A DNA stretch of 64,000 bases from Litoditis marina (taxonomy: Eukaryota > Nematoda > Chromadorea > Rhabditida > Rhabditidae). A program made the translations under genes and the position numbers. This document shows, piece after piece, positions 48,641 to 60,775 of this stretch. The stretch spans positions 12,251,259 to 12,315,258 of the forward strand of contig OZ038434.1 of NCBI GenBank assembly GCA_964036275.1, given 5' to 3'. The notes under the pieces were generated by a model, which was not told where the DNA came from, did no database searches, and worked only from the letters and a program-made list of their open reading frames with translations. The stretch's first letter is position 1. Each line of letters opens with the position of its first letter.

Positions 48641-50321
48641 ATGGAAACTCGAACTTTATTTCCTCGAAGTATTGTTATTCCGTTTCCCTCTTGATCAACA
48701 GAAACAGTCACCCGTTACAGTATAATAGTATATTACTTTGTATTCATCCTGGAAACCAAACCTAACTCATTAGCAACACTAACATCGAACTAGTACCACG
48801 AAATAGCAGAAAAAAATATTCAACAGTTATTCTTTCTACGTGAATATTCACACAGTGAAAAAAAAACTTTTTGAGAAGAATTTCATTATATTTCAAATCG
48901 ATCTTTATTCTTTCAACTTACTTTTCTTTCAACCCATCTTCACTTTCCACTCAACAGTGTATCTTTATTACAATATTCCAAACTTTGTGGTCATTTCTGA
49001 TTGTATTGAAGTTGAAGGAGGAACCGAAAAATTACTCCAGCAATTGCTCTTGCACTTGTCAAGCAACAATCACCTTGAAAACCTGAGAGAAGTAAGCCAC
49101 TTTCGTTCTTGGTAGCTTAATCTTCTGAGCACTTTTCTGAGTACCGGAGAAAAAACGATCGAATGGGTCCAGTGGCGCTGAAATTGTTCATTTCTTCCAA
49201 AATCAATAAAGAATATTATAAAAGAAACATTTCGAGATAATTCAGCATTTCGATCAATTCGTTGCCACTACAACACAAACTCGACCTGCGACAAAATCAA
49301 AATCTGACGGAACAAAGTTTGATCGGCAAACACATTCGCGCCTCTCGCGGTACCTCAAAACAAGAAAAACGGATTCAAACTACAATAACAGAACAACTAC
49401 AAAAAGTTCCTTCTTCGCCAGATTTCCCTAGAGCAACTGTGAGCGATGTGTTTGTCAGACGAAAGTTCAACGATCTCAAAAAAACTCAGTCTAGCTCTTC
49501 TAGTTCCTGGCTATATAACTACAGAGTTTTACTGTTCTGTCTCTTCTATCAGTTTTACTCTGATAAATGATTATTTTAGTTTAGTTTAGTCACAAACTCT
49601 AATCGAAAGATCTTTTTCAGTTCTGTTTGCGAACAAGCCAATGATTATTTGATGGGTTCCAAGTTGACGCGTGAGCCGGAGCAGGAGGTACGAGCTGGAC
49701 CATTGTTTATCTCCACCGGACAGGTTCGTGACTCAGACAATTTGTGCTAGTGCGATACTATATATTGTTACTCGGCCTCAACATTTTCGTCTGAACTCTT
49801 TCTTACGTACTCACTAAATTTATTATTGAGGGAGGAATAGGGAATTTACCAGAGTGCAGCGTGCCGAAGGCGAAACTACGCTATGATACATGCTGCATAT
49901 GCGTCCTGCAGTATTTAAAGTCATCTTTCCCTATCACATCAACCCTTATATAGTGTTTTAATGAGCCAGGCTCAAAGTCAGATCTTGAAAGAGCACGGTA
50001 CATAAGATTCGCGTTACACGCGCTGGAATCAAACTACTCTCCTTTTTGTCATAGCGCCGTCATCAGGAGACTATCTCTGCAACTTTTCTGAAAACTTTGG
50101 CCAGCGCAGAGTTTGTTTCATTCCACACTTCAAGAAACACAAAAAAGTGTTGACTTTTCCAGAGTGTTCACGTGAATTCTAACCGTTTGCCTCCGATACT
50201 CAAACCGGAAGATAAGAAGAAGACACAGAAAACCTCCTTTTGGAGTATGATGCCGTGCTCGAAAAAGGAAGAAGTCACTTCAACCGTACCGATCACTACC
50301 CGGGTTATTAACGTCAAATGA
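48641..50321 (+). CDS. Unrecognised 175-aa protein
   Basis: Five exons join in phase: 48641-48668, 48958-49091, 49246-49349, 49621-49723, 50163-50321. The protein has a helical N-terminal part (VEGGTEKLLQQLLLHL) and a basic C-terminal part with Lys runs, ending TTRVINVK. No domain, signal peptide or membrane helix is seen. Exons 2-5 have good acceptors. The first exon is chosen only because its ATG and phase fit; the true start could lie elsewhere. As drawn, its ATG is 53 bp from that of the divergent gene at 48587, so the two would share one very short promoter. I do not recognise a function. Confidence 0.5.
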
Positions 50322-50666
50322 AAGTATATTGAATGTGGTATGAATTACTAATCTGCAAACTATATTGGGTAATTGAACAACGAAACTGTCATTTACTTAT
50401 AAAAATGAGATGATTTCTTCATACAGTTTGAAACTTGTTGTGAATGACAGACTAGAGTCGAAGCAGGTCGAACCAAAATTTATTGACTAGGTCTATCCGT
50501 CTCAGGAGGCCTAAACTTTTTCCATGTGTACCTATTTTCTGGTAATAGTCATTTTAATTTTGTCTAAACTACAGCGGCACACTGAAGGAATATAAAAGAG
50601 AACATTTTGATGTTTCTTGAAGGGTTTACATCACATTGGTTACTACTTCTGTTGTAGCGTATACGT

Positions 50667-52131
50667 TTATGGTAGGAAAAAAAACATCAATTCACCTTCG
50701 GTTTTCTTTTCTTTTTTTGTGTTTTTCTTCATAATTTTATCTACACTTTTACGAAATGTTTCAAGTAGCAGCTTCTTCCTGAAATGGTGTGCTTTTGCAG
50801 ATTCAACATAAAACGAACCGCCAATGTCCAAGGGAACACCAGTTCATGAACACGGTATGGGTTACTCCACCACTTTTGTGGCTCGGATTTTGCAGCTACG
50901 ATATATGGTTCAATTCCTAATTCTTTCGTGCCCAATCTCTCACAAGGCTCGAACTAGAGTTAGTTCGACCATTATACAGAGAGTGACACATGATGATGCT
51001 AATCAGAAAATTCCCGGCCAATGGGTCAACCATTTTGTAACACACTCGACGAGAAAGTGGGCAGGTCCAAGACGCAGACAGATTTACCTCTATCTAGTTC
51101 TTGTAGCCAGCGAATCGCAGAACATGTTTTAAAACATTACCTACTTTTTCGGTCAATTCAACTTCCGAATTCGAACATTCGAAAAGAATTGTGGAGCAAA
51201 GACGGTGTCTCTAAGTCAGCTTTAGATATGAGTATGTGAATAAAACCAACCTCTCCATACAATCTCTTCTCAAGAGAGAGGGGTCAAATCTGACCATAAG
51301 ATTCTTCAACGCATCCTGATCACAGTGTGCGTGGACGATTGCAAGCGCCTGTAACGATGAGAGAAAATATGAAATAGTTTTTACTTTATTTGTCTGTACA
51401 TACGTATTTGACTAGGCTGTAGTCTGATCTATAGTTTGGATTACGCTGAAGAACCGAAGAGACAGAATACATACTACAAACACAGCTGAATAAAAAACAG
51501 AAAACAGTTCTTGTCTGTGATCGCTATAAGAACCTCTGCACTTTCATATTTTCGCGAATGATGCACACGGTATTGGTAGTCAAATTCATAAAAAATAACC
51601 TCATGCATTTCCACCTTTGATCGGATGGCAAGCGATATATGCGTGATTGGAGTAGATTGTCTTCCATCATCATTCTGACTGACCCGTAGTTCTTGCAAAG
51701 CCTCCGAAAAACCCTGCAAATAAGAAAAACCCTGCAAACAGTATGCCCTGAAAGTGTGGTTTCAAAGAAATCTCCTATGGGGGGCAATCGATTCTTTGTT
51801 GCAGTTTGAAGTCAACGGGATTAAACTACAGACACAGTGAGAGTGGGCAATTCGCTTTGAGACATTTCTTCGAGAAAAGGAACCCTGAACATGAACTATC
51901 GACTTTCATACTTTCACTGATGGAAATGTGTTATCCAAGAATGAACGGTTGTATCACATTGGACAAGCATCGCAAAAATACTGTTATTTAATGAAATTAT
52001 GCGAACAAGCGTTCGATTATGTATCTATTTCGACCAAAATTGAGCTGGAAAACCTTTACCTCTGCTCCAATTTCGTTCTTTTTTCCTGAGACCACTCTTG
52101 AAAACTGCAAAAGGTGACGATATGGGTCCAT
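50667..52131 (-). CDS. Unrecognised 126-aa helical protein
   Basis: Four exons join in phase: 52060-52131, 51615-51713, 51251-51348, 50667-50778. The start MDPYRHLLQF is followed by a predicted largely helical protein with a Lys/Glu-rich C-terminal tail (KIMKKNTKKEKK). No known domain, signal peptide or membrane segment is seen. The second exon has two acceptors 18 bp apart made by a local duplication of TTTGCAGGGTTTTTC, so a form with six extra residues is possible. The gene is convergent with the plus-strand gene that ends at 50321. Confidence 0.65.
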
Positions 52132-52974
52132 TTCACTCTACAAGGTGGTTACTTTTTCAAAGATAAGTATAAATAAAAATACGAACTATATTCAACTAAA
52201 ACACTTTAACAGTACACCTAAAATAGTACTAGCACGAAACCGTTGTCAAAGTTGCAATCAACAGCCAAAGCCAAAACAGAAGCGTTTGATGGCTCATTCA
52301 TATTCTATGTTGGCTGTTTAATGTATTTGTATTTATATGACATGAATGTGATGCCATTTTCGTTAGAAACAAACGTAAAAGTAAATTTAAGATAGAGAAC
52401 CTGGATTTCTAGTACTCGACTTGTCAGCGAATTGTTCTTCTCGTCAGATTTTACGGATTTCCGCTTCATCGAATAAATTCAAACATACGTCACAGCGGTT
52501 CTGCACTTTTCTGCAGCCAAACTAGCAGCGAAAATAGATTCATGACCTCAAACATTAATAACAGACAAATCCGGTCGCTTGTTCCACATTTAGAACAAAT
52601 TTAGAAATTGGAAACAATTGTGAATCAAAATAGGCAAAGAGAAAGTGCAATAGAGGTTTATAACGTATTTAATACTTGGTAACAATGTAATAAATACTGC
52701 ACTTTCGCATATTTGAGTGCAAGTGTTCCTTGTAATTGTTGTACGGCATCACACTCAACATAACCAATAATTGTCCCTGAAACGGATAATGGAACAAACA
52801 CAATACATACAGACAGTTAGAACGATTTGAGAACATCAACTGTTAAGACTTCTACGAGGTTCGAGAATGGGATATCGTGATTGTCGAGAAACTTGGGCTA
52901 CAATGGAGAACAATAAAGGAAATCTTTGGATTAACATGATTGTAGCAGTAGTTGAGAAGGTCAAGACGCAAGTT
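52132..52974. other. Intergenic gap, no gene seen
   Basis: This AT-rich stretch lies between the start of the 126-aa gene and the stop of the ground-like gene, both on the minus strand. It presumably holds the 3' end of the latter and the promoter of the former. Confidence 0.55.
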
Positions 52975-55900
52975 CTAAATTCTTAGTTCATGAGTATCAT
53001 CATCGAAGTTCTCGTGTCGGTGTAGGGTCGATTGCTCTTGCTGGGACTCTAATGGAGGGAGAGCGGACTCGGTTACGTGACGAGAAGTCGCGTAGGCTAA
53101 CATGTATCTGGAGAGAATTGGCAAATATATAATCCTAATGTTGAAGATCATCGAATTACAACTTGTGCAGAAGTAGTGATTTTATCTTGATAAGTTTTCT
53201 CACAAGTTCTCTGTTACAGTTATTGCCTACATATTTTCCGCAAAACCAAATGATGATATAAAAATTGTGTTATTTTTTCACATTGCGAGTAATTTATTCG
53301 TAAATAGATTTCTAGCTGAAGCTGAGTTGCTACCTCTACAATGACCTACTTCAGCTATTTATATTCAACCAAGTTGAGCATAACACATTGCTTAAACTGA
53401 AAACAACACCGATATTTGTTCCACTTTGACAACCCTAATTGGACCGTTCGACAAATTGAATAATTTGTAATAATTAGAACGTCAGTTGTTTTCAAAGCCA
53501 TTAATGAAGTAAAACTCACTTGCCGCCGAGTTCGACCTTGCAGACAAGATCGCTCTTGAAATGGATCTTCTGTGCGAAATCCTCGTAGCCAACAATAGTC
53601 TCGAATGAAGTGTTAAATGTGCTCTCGACCGCTTTCTGGAAGAAGAATAAGCAGTTTATACGTGTTCACATTGTCTACACTTGCTCTATAACTGCGTTTA
53701 GAGTTGGCTGGTGCTAAGTTTGTATGATCATCATCATAGATCACAAGACGTTTGCTAACAGGTGTCATCGACCCATCGAAATGAAGTATTGGAAAAATAT
53801 GAAATTCTAAAGTAAACAGTTCAGAGTTCACGTTGCGTACTAGGAATTGAACTTACAGGAAACAAAAAAGACAAAAAAGTGCTGTTTGATGCAGCATGTT
53901 TACCTGTAGTTGCGAGGCGAGTGCATTTACGTTGCAAGTATGATACTTGGGATGAGCCTCGATAGCTGTGTATGTGTTAACCATGACGTCGTTCAATTTC
54001 TCGTTACAACACACGTATCCTGAAATTAAATGTTCACGCAAAGCACATGCGGCATCGAAACGGAGGACTCCAAACGTTTTAAACTTCTAAGATTAATATC
54101 AAAGCTTCCAGATTTGTTTTAATCATTAAGTGAGAACCATAAACAATATTTCCTTTTCAGATTACTGCAACCCAATTTTAACCTGGTCAGGCGATAACAA
54201 ACAAAGAAACTCGTGTTCACATCACGTGATACTTACCAGTAGGGTTATGGAAGCACTTTGGCAGGGGAAGTCTTTGTCTGGGAGGGTAGTAGTATCTGCC
54301 GGTATTGTAATTCTCCTCAATCTGGTTGTGGCTCTCCGTGGGTGGTGGGTAGGTGGGTGGTTGGAAAGGCTGCAAACTAGCACTGAGAAACGATGAAAAA
54401 GTTACTTTTATTTAGTAATTCTACATGATACCCTATATTATGGTATTAGAGAACGCTGTCTTACAAATATATGTCGATTCAGATCTCAGAATAGTAAGAA
54501 GATTTGTCAAGTGTATCAGTCAGTTACCGTAAAGAAACATTATTTGTCATTCCCGATTTTATTTTCTAATGATTGAAACAGCCAAACGAGTCAAAATTTC
54601 CCAAACATTCATGCAATCAGTTTGTGATCATCAAGACAACGGGCTGGAACGAAAGGTGAATAGGATTAGTGGTGCAAAACTGCTGTGGTGATGGAATCAA
54701 AGAGAGAGAGAGAGAAAAAGGGAGAGGGAGACAGAGAGAGAGGAAGAGAAAGAGAGAGTGAGGGGGAAAATGTGGGAAGTCCGTTGTTTTGATGACCGAA
54801 CAGTCAGAGAAGGCCAACATGTACAGTTTTAGCGTGCCCTATCTTGAGCGAGCCCCATTCAATTGTTAGTGACCGTGAGCAGCAAATCCCACCTCGGTTT
54901 CATCCTCTTCGATAGATTCGTAGACCACGGGAACAGGCCGCGTGGGAGCCTGCAAACGCACACCACCTCAATGTTAGCTAAGGCAGGTTAGGCACTGGTA
55001 GTGGTCAAGCACCAACCGAAGTTTTGAAGTCAACAGTGTAAATACGGTAACAGGAAGGATTTTTTCAAAAAATACGATGAACCCAATTGTAGAAACACTT
55101 AATATAGTTTGGTTTATATGAAAAAAAAATACCTTTTTGAATGAGTTTCACAAGTTCCAGTAACAAGAAAAAGAGTTTTCGGCTAATTGAGAGAAAAAAT
55201 GCCAATAGCGTGTGGTCTCACGTTCGTGTGACGATGATGATTTTCCACCACTCGACGAGGAGCTGTGATTGGAGCGGGTCGTGGAGTCGTCTGAGGTCTG
55301 CGTGCCGCAGTCTGCGGAGCACGAGGTCTTGTGGGAACAGGTCTGGGAGTAGTCTGAACTGCTGCTCTTGTGGGCGCTGGACGAGGTGTGGTTTGAACAA
55401 CTGGTCTGGTAGGAACTGGGCGAGGTCTAGTGGGAGCAGGAGTAGCTCTGGTAGATGCGGGTCTTGTAGCCGGACGAGCTGTGGTCTCGGGAGCTCTGTA
55501 GATTGTAGTTTGAACTGGACCCGTGGGTCTTGGGGTGGACGGTGTGGTAGGAGCTGGTCGAGGATGAGAACTTCTCGCGAATGTCACAGCGGTCACCGGC
55601 TTTCTAGTATGGTGTACAATCGGCGTACGTGGGGTAGTTGTTTGCACAATTCTTCTCTGAAAGATACTCGCGCATAAAAGTTGAGGACATTCTGGTCATA
55701 GTTCATTTAATTTAATCAAAATGTATTTTAGGAGTGTTGCTAAACTAAGATGAGTATATTAACTGCTACATCAGAGCAATAGGAAATCTTACACAGCTCA
55801 AAATGCTGTAGTGGTTGAGGCGGAATGAGGTAAGTAAAAGCATTCCTCTTCCTTCCCACAATCTGCTCAAAACTACATATTAGACTTTCACCAACGCCCC

Positions 55901-58900
55901 CCAAAAACCCACACTAAAAAGCACGGCACCTAGTCAACTAACATTCAACAATATTCGCGACCTAGATAAATACATGTTTTGGCTTCAGTGATGTACGAAT
56001 AAAAATGCGAATTTCTCGGTACTCTCTACATTTCTCGGTATCAGAGGGAAAAACCATTCCTATTCTATCATTTGATGGGTATCGTGCCTTCTACAAGTTA
56101 AAACAGTGCTTGCTCCACTGATAAGATTTCAGTTGTTCAAACAAATTAGTGAATTTTCCGAACAAAACAGTGAATCTTACTGTGGTGGTCACAGGCACCC
56201 TTGAAGTAGTTTCCGGTACGTCGATAGATATTATATGCTGTAAGTAATGTCCATGAGAGGTGCAAGTGCTCATGCTCGGTGCAACATATTATATCTAACC
56301 GAGAAAAACCCTGAACTCAAGAACGTGTGCGAGTGAGGTTCCATGCATTACAAAATGTGATGTGGTCAACTGAATATTGTATTAGTAGAACTAGTATGTT
56401 GTACTTCCAGGCGTGAAAATTAACCCGGTATTTGATAAAATTGAACAACTCATATACCGGTGAGTTTACAGACTTTCGTGTTCAGCGCTTATTTTATGTA
56501 TGTGTTGTTATCGAACCTCATAAAAATGAAGAAATGATGCTCACTGTCACAGTTAGTTAGTTGAAAAGGTAATCTCTGTGAATTTATAAATGTTTGATAC
56601 TTGCAACTTCCACCTATCTAACTTAAACTTTCGTTACAAATTCTGCTAATTGTGTTCTTGGAGTATCAGTCAAGTGAACATTATAGCTTATTTGGGGGTA
56701 GGATGGTTTTCTGTGCTTCTTTAGACTCACCTTTGGAGCAACTGTTTCATACTTTTCCTCGACAATTACCTGCGCAAAAGTATATATAAGAACCCATTTA
56801 GGGAAATATGATTTATTTATCATTGATCGGAACAAGAGAAAGCAATGAGAGGATAGAAAAATAATAAATACAGAGATAGAAGAGAGGTGTTAGTTAGTTG
56901 GTTAGTTAAGCAGTTGGTTATGGGTTGTGAGACAGGGTTACACACTGCATTGGCTGCTTCAATCATTGGTTTTTGGTAGTTTAACGTGAAATTCAGTCGA
57001 AATGTTTTATTCGATAAAGTGCACTGTTTTTGGCAAAACCAATCAATTTTTATCTTTTGAGTTGTAATTCAGGCAGAGTTAGAATGAAGTTGAAAGTATT
57101 AGCTGGATAAAGAGGTACTTATAAAGAGGTAACCGTTTTTGAAACACTGCAACCTGTGCTACTTACCTCTGCTGGCCCTTCTCTGTATGATGGTTCCTGT
57201 AGTCAAAATGTATTATATGAATCGTTTTCTCTTTTCAGATGAATGAAAAAATAGAACCACAAATAAACTGTTCAATTTGAATATGAAAATAGTAGATGTG
57301 ACCTACCGTCACAAACGTTTGTGGAGGGAAGCGGGGAGCCTGAGTTTGTTGAACTTGTGGAATTCGGAAGTTCAGTTGGTTCTGAAGCAAACATGAGTTG
57401 GTAGAAAATGTTGAGTGTTGGTTAAGAGAATTCGACCCTAGTGAACTCAAATGTTTAATCTCTTTCTACAGAATACTTCATTGTGGGATGTTCGTTATAC
57501 TGCAGTTAGTAGGATGGGCTACCGTTTCCGCGAAAAACAAAGCAGTGTAAGATTTGTTTTTCACAACCCAAGTTTATGTTTACCTGTGCAAAGTTAGTCC
57601 TTTGATTGACACTTTGTGGGCGATACTGGGTGGGTGGTCGCACATGTTGTTGTTGAGATTGATGTCGTGTCTGTGGATGGAAGACCTGTTGAGGAGGTCG
57701 CTGTGGACGGGGAGCCACGTACTGGTGCTGCTGGTGCTGCTGGTGCTGCTGGTGCTGCTGATGCTGCTGAGGTCGAGCTACATACTGCTGCTGCTGCACC
57801 TGTTGGTGCTGCTGGGGTATGTTCTGTCTGGGGGGTTGCTGCTGCCATTGTGGTTGTACAGGAGGTTGCTGGTAGTTCTGGAAGCAGTTCACAATTAAGT
57901 CGTTGTTTTAAAGTTGCAAGTTTCAAAAAAAATTGAGTATGGTTTTTCGAGTCGAATCATGTTCGGGGTTTACTTCAACCACCCCATTCTCCAGATAATA
58001 GACTGATTGAGTAACTGTTTTTCTTTGAAATCGAAGCCTTTTGCTTTTTTTCTTGCTAAACGTGCAAACTGCACTAATATCATTCAGTCATCGATCTATA
58101 TTTAGAAAATGACAATTGAGTCACGTACCGGTTGAACATTGTTGTTTACCGGATACGAGCCAACACTGTTGTGTCTCTTCACCCTGTGAGAATCCTTCTT
58201 TACCTGGAAATGGTACAATTAGGTGACAGTTAGAACAGAAAACATGAAACTGTGAAAAAAAAAAAACTATGTATTCTGAATTCCAGCAGTAAACACATCT
58301 TAAATACAGTATAAATTCATGAAAAAGTGGGGGCCCAACGACTGTGAGATTTGTCTTCTGCTGTGCGCCGCTTAGACAGCTACTCTCAAATGAAGCAGCT
58401 ACTGCTACAAAAACCGAAAAATACTATTATACTCGAGTATAACTGTTCATTACAAACATACAAAAGTCGTAAAATATTTTTTCAAACCTGTAAACTTGAA
58501 TCTACAAGTCACAGCTGCGAAAGAGAGAACAACTGTTGAATAACATGAAAAACGTTATAGCAGCTAGAATTGAAGTAATGACAAAAAATGCCAACCACTG
58601 TGCACAAAACCAGGACCTCTATAATTGACTACGTTTAGTTAACATCTGTGATTTGTAGATTCTAGTTTACAGGTTTGAAAAAATATTTTACGACTTTTGT
58701 ATGTTTGTAATGAACAGTTATACTCGAGTATAATAGTATTTTTCGGTTTTTGTAGCAGTAGCTGCTTCATTTGAGAGTAGCTGTCTAAGCGGCGCACAGC
58801 AGAAGACAAATCTCACAGTCGTTGGGCCCCCACTTTTTCATGAATTTTTCTGTTTTTGTATACATGCCGTAGGTATGTAGAGAGGTGGTTTGATCTGTAC

Positions 58901-60769
58901 GGTGCAGATAAAATTGTTTCTTAATAAACCACTTGTCAAGTATTACCACCATTCGAAAAAATGACGTCAACATTGCAGTTCTAAAAACTTACTTTATCTG
59001 CCCTTCAGAATCCCAAAATACGTCATGTTCGAATAAAGTTTCATCGTGAATTGACCATTTTCACGAAACTTTCAGGATTCGAAAACATATTTCACGTCAA
59101 TTTTTTTAAAGTCAACGTCATCTGGGATCTGGCCACCTGAATTCCAGAATAAGTCATATTTAGATAAAGTTTCATCGTTAATATACCATTTTGGAGATAT
59201 TTTCACACTTGAAAATATATGTGACGTCAACTTTGTACTTTTCCAAAATGACGTCATCTGGTCTCCAAAATCCCAGAATACGTCACTGTTAGATAGAGTT
59301 TCACCGTTAATTGACCCTTTCTAAGATATTACCATCATTTGAAAATATATGTGACGTCAACTTTGCACATTTCAAAAATGACGTCATCCGGCTTTCAGAA
59401 TCCCAGAATACGTCATGTTGAGATGAAGTTTTACCGTTAATACCCCACTTGCCAACTATTATCATCATTTGAAATCATATTTGACGTCAACTTTGAACTT
59501 TTGAGTATGACGTCATATGGCTTTCAGAATCCCAGAATACGACACCTTTCGATGGAGCTCAATCGTTAATAACGCACTTGCCAACTATTGTCATCATTTG
59601 GAGAAATATTTGACGTCAACTTTGCACTTTTCAAAGATGACGTCATAGGGTCTCCAGAATCCTGAACGACTTCACCGATAGAATACTTTTCTTATATTAA
59701 AGTCACGATGGTATCATATTTAAATTTTCATCGAAATCGGTCAGTGTTACCCTAAGTTACAAGACAGTTTGCATAACCGACCTGACAGAGAGAGCGAGAG
59801 AGCGTGCTAAATGGAGAGACGCAGATACTTTAATTCAAAAGACTGTGATTTGGTGAGAAATGATATTTTTCGAAAAAAAATCTGCGCAGCTGGGGATTGA
59901 GTAGGAACACTATCATGACTCTAAAACTCAGCAAAATCGATTCAGTTACGGTCTAGATAGTATTGTGTAAACGCCCGGAAGGAAGGAAGAACGGAAGGAA
60001 GGAAGGAAACACGACGGAAGTTGGCGCTCTGGATGAAGCGAAAACGTCATAACTTGGCTCAAACTCAACGGATTTCGTTCAAATTTGAAACACAACTTGC
60101 AAATATGCTTCAGAACATGTCCTAGTCATTAAAAATTTAGTTTTGCGAATGTTAGCCTTTTTATAAGAAAACTAAAAAAACGGAGGCGCGCATTAGCCGG
60201 ACCAAAGACAAATCTCGCACAGCGCTTCGCGCTGCGCGCGATACAGTATAAGTCGATTCCGTTCTTTTTTTTTGAGTTTCCACCGACAGATAAATACACT
60301 TTAGATGTCGACGGTCCAGTTGTTTGTAAAGTGATTGAAAGATGTCACAAATGATAACTGATGAAGATTGTAATGCATGAATAACAACTTACTCGATCAA
60401 TAGTTTCAATTCCTTGGATTTGAAACTGATGGGCACGTGCTGGATGTTTCATTCCAAGTGGAAGAAGTTGTGCTGAAATCATATACTACTGATATAGACG
60501 AGAAATAACCTGAATATGAACGGGTATGAAAGGGAAAATTTCATATATTACGTTACTATGTCAATCTAGTTGCCGCCACGGTAGGTCACTTTGTTGTGCG
60601 TCACATTTGATTGCCTCCTATCTTTCAGTTTTTGAACATTGCATGTTATATTTGTTTACAATTTTTGTTTTAAATGTAAGTTACCTTTTGGTTCTCCTAT
60701 TATTACTTCTTGTCGATCATTTCCGTCCACAAGGAACAAGGAGAGAAATAAAAGAAGGAGAGGCAACAT
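52975..60769 (-). CDS. Secreted ground-like (hedgehog-related) protein
   Basis: Predicted 574 aa in 15 exons: 60685-60769, 60393-60472, 58129-58203, 57584-57877, 57307-57381, 57167-57196, 56731-56769, 56181-56237, 55222-55656, 54893-54949, 54237-54369, 53904-54019, 53520-53635, 52975-53107, all in phase. A signal peptide (about 1-16) is followed by a dibasic site VKR, a Gln/His-rich linker with HQQ repeats, and a long Pro/Thr/Arg linker with repeats of the QTTPRPAPTR type. A ground-like domain then spans about 450-540: PKCFHNPTGYVCCN, the Cys in HTCNV, FETIVGYEDF, DLVCKVELGGK and YMLAYATS. A short acidic tail ends the protein. Ground-like proteins are nematode-specific relatives of hedgehog-related proteins, secreted by epidermis and other epithelia. 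The long low-complexity linker suggests an extracellular matrix role. Confidence 0.92.
54705..54760. repeat. GA microsatellite
   Basis: Impure GA/GGA repeats lie in the ground-like intron between exons 54237-54369 and 54893-54949. Confidence 0.8.
57720..57772. repeat. CTGCTGGTG minisatellite in coding sequence
   Basis: Tandem 9-bp units of ctgctggtg encode the HQQ repeats of the ground-like protein on the minus strand. Because the unit is a multiple of three, length changes would keep the frame. Confidence 0.85.
58313..58847. repeat. Long inverted repeat, 202-bp arms
   Basis: Arm 58313-58514 and arm 58646-58847 are reverse complements with about two mismatches near the inner ends, around a 131-bp spacer. 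It lies in the second ground-like intron, so the pre-mRNA could form a long duplex. No coding capacity is seen. Confidence 0.88.
58930..59690. repeat. 130-bp tandem satellite with TGACGTCA sites
   Basis: The word gtgacgtcaac or a close variant recurs at 58961, 59091, 59221, 59351, 59481 and 59610, a period of 130 bp. Each unit also carries a second tgacgtcat and the phrase cagaatcccagaatacg. Units are diverged. It lies in the same ground-like intron directly beside the long inverted repeat. Confidence 0.85.
59977..60008. repeat. GGAA microsatellite
   Basis: Short tandem GGAA units, interrupted by gaac, lie in the second ground-like intron. Further on, at about 60206-60245, is a short CG-rich hairpin (cagcgc-ttc-gcgctg). 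Both are probably part of the same repeat block. Confidence 0.7.
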
Positions 60770-60775
60770 CTGAAA
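60770..60775 (-). promoter_or_regulatory. Candidate spliced-leader acceptor of the ground-like gene
   Basis: TTTCAG on the minus strand abuts the ATG directly, preceded by a T-rich run. No coding exon is seen upstream. In worms this arrangement is typical of a trans-splice acceptor, leaving the leader as the only 5' UTR. Confidence 0.55.

Noticed and set aside
50824..51239. Plus-strand frames opposite the 126-aa gene
   Set aside because: They sit mainly in its intron, have no consistent splice sites among themselves, and the minus-strand exons join cleanly.
55141..55677. 178-codon plus-strand frame rich in Ser, Arg and Cys
   Set aside because: It is the antisense shadow of the Pro/Thr/Arg linker exon (55222-55656) of the ground-like gene, which joins in phase with its neighbours.
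57554..57936. Leu/Val-rich and Ala/Gly-rich frames on both strands
   Set aside because: Shadows of the Gln/His-rich exon and its CTG/GTG repeats.
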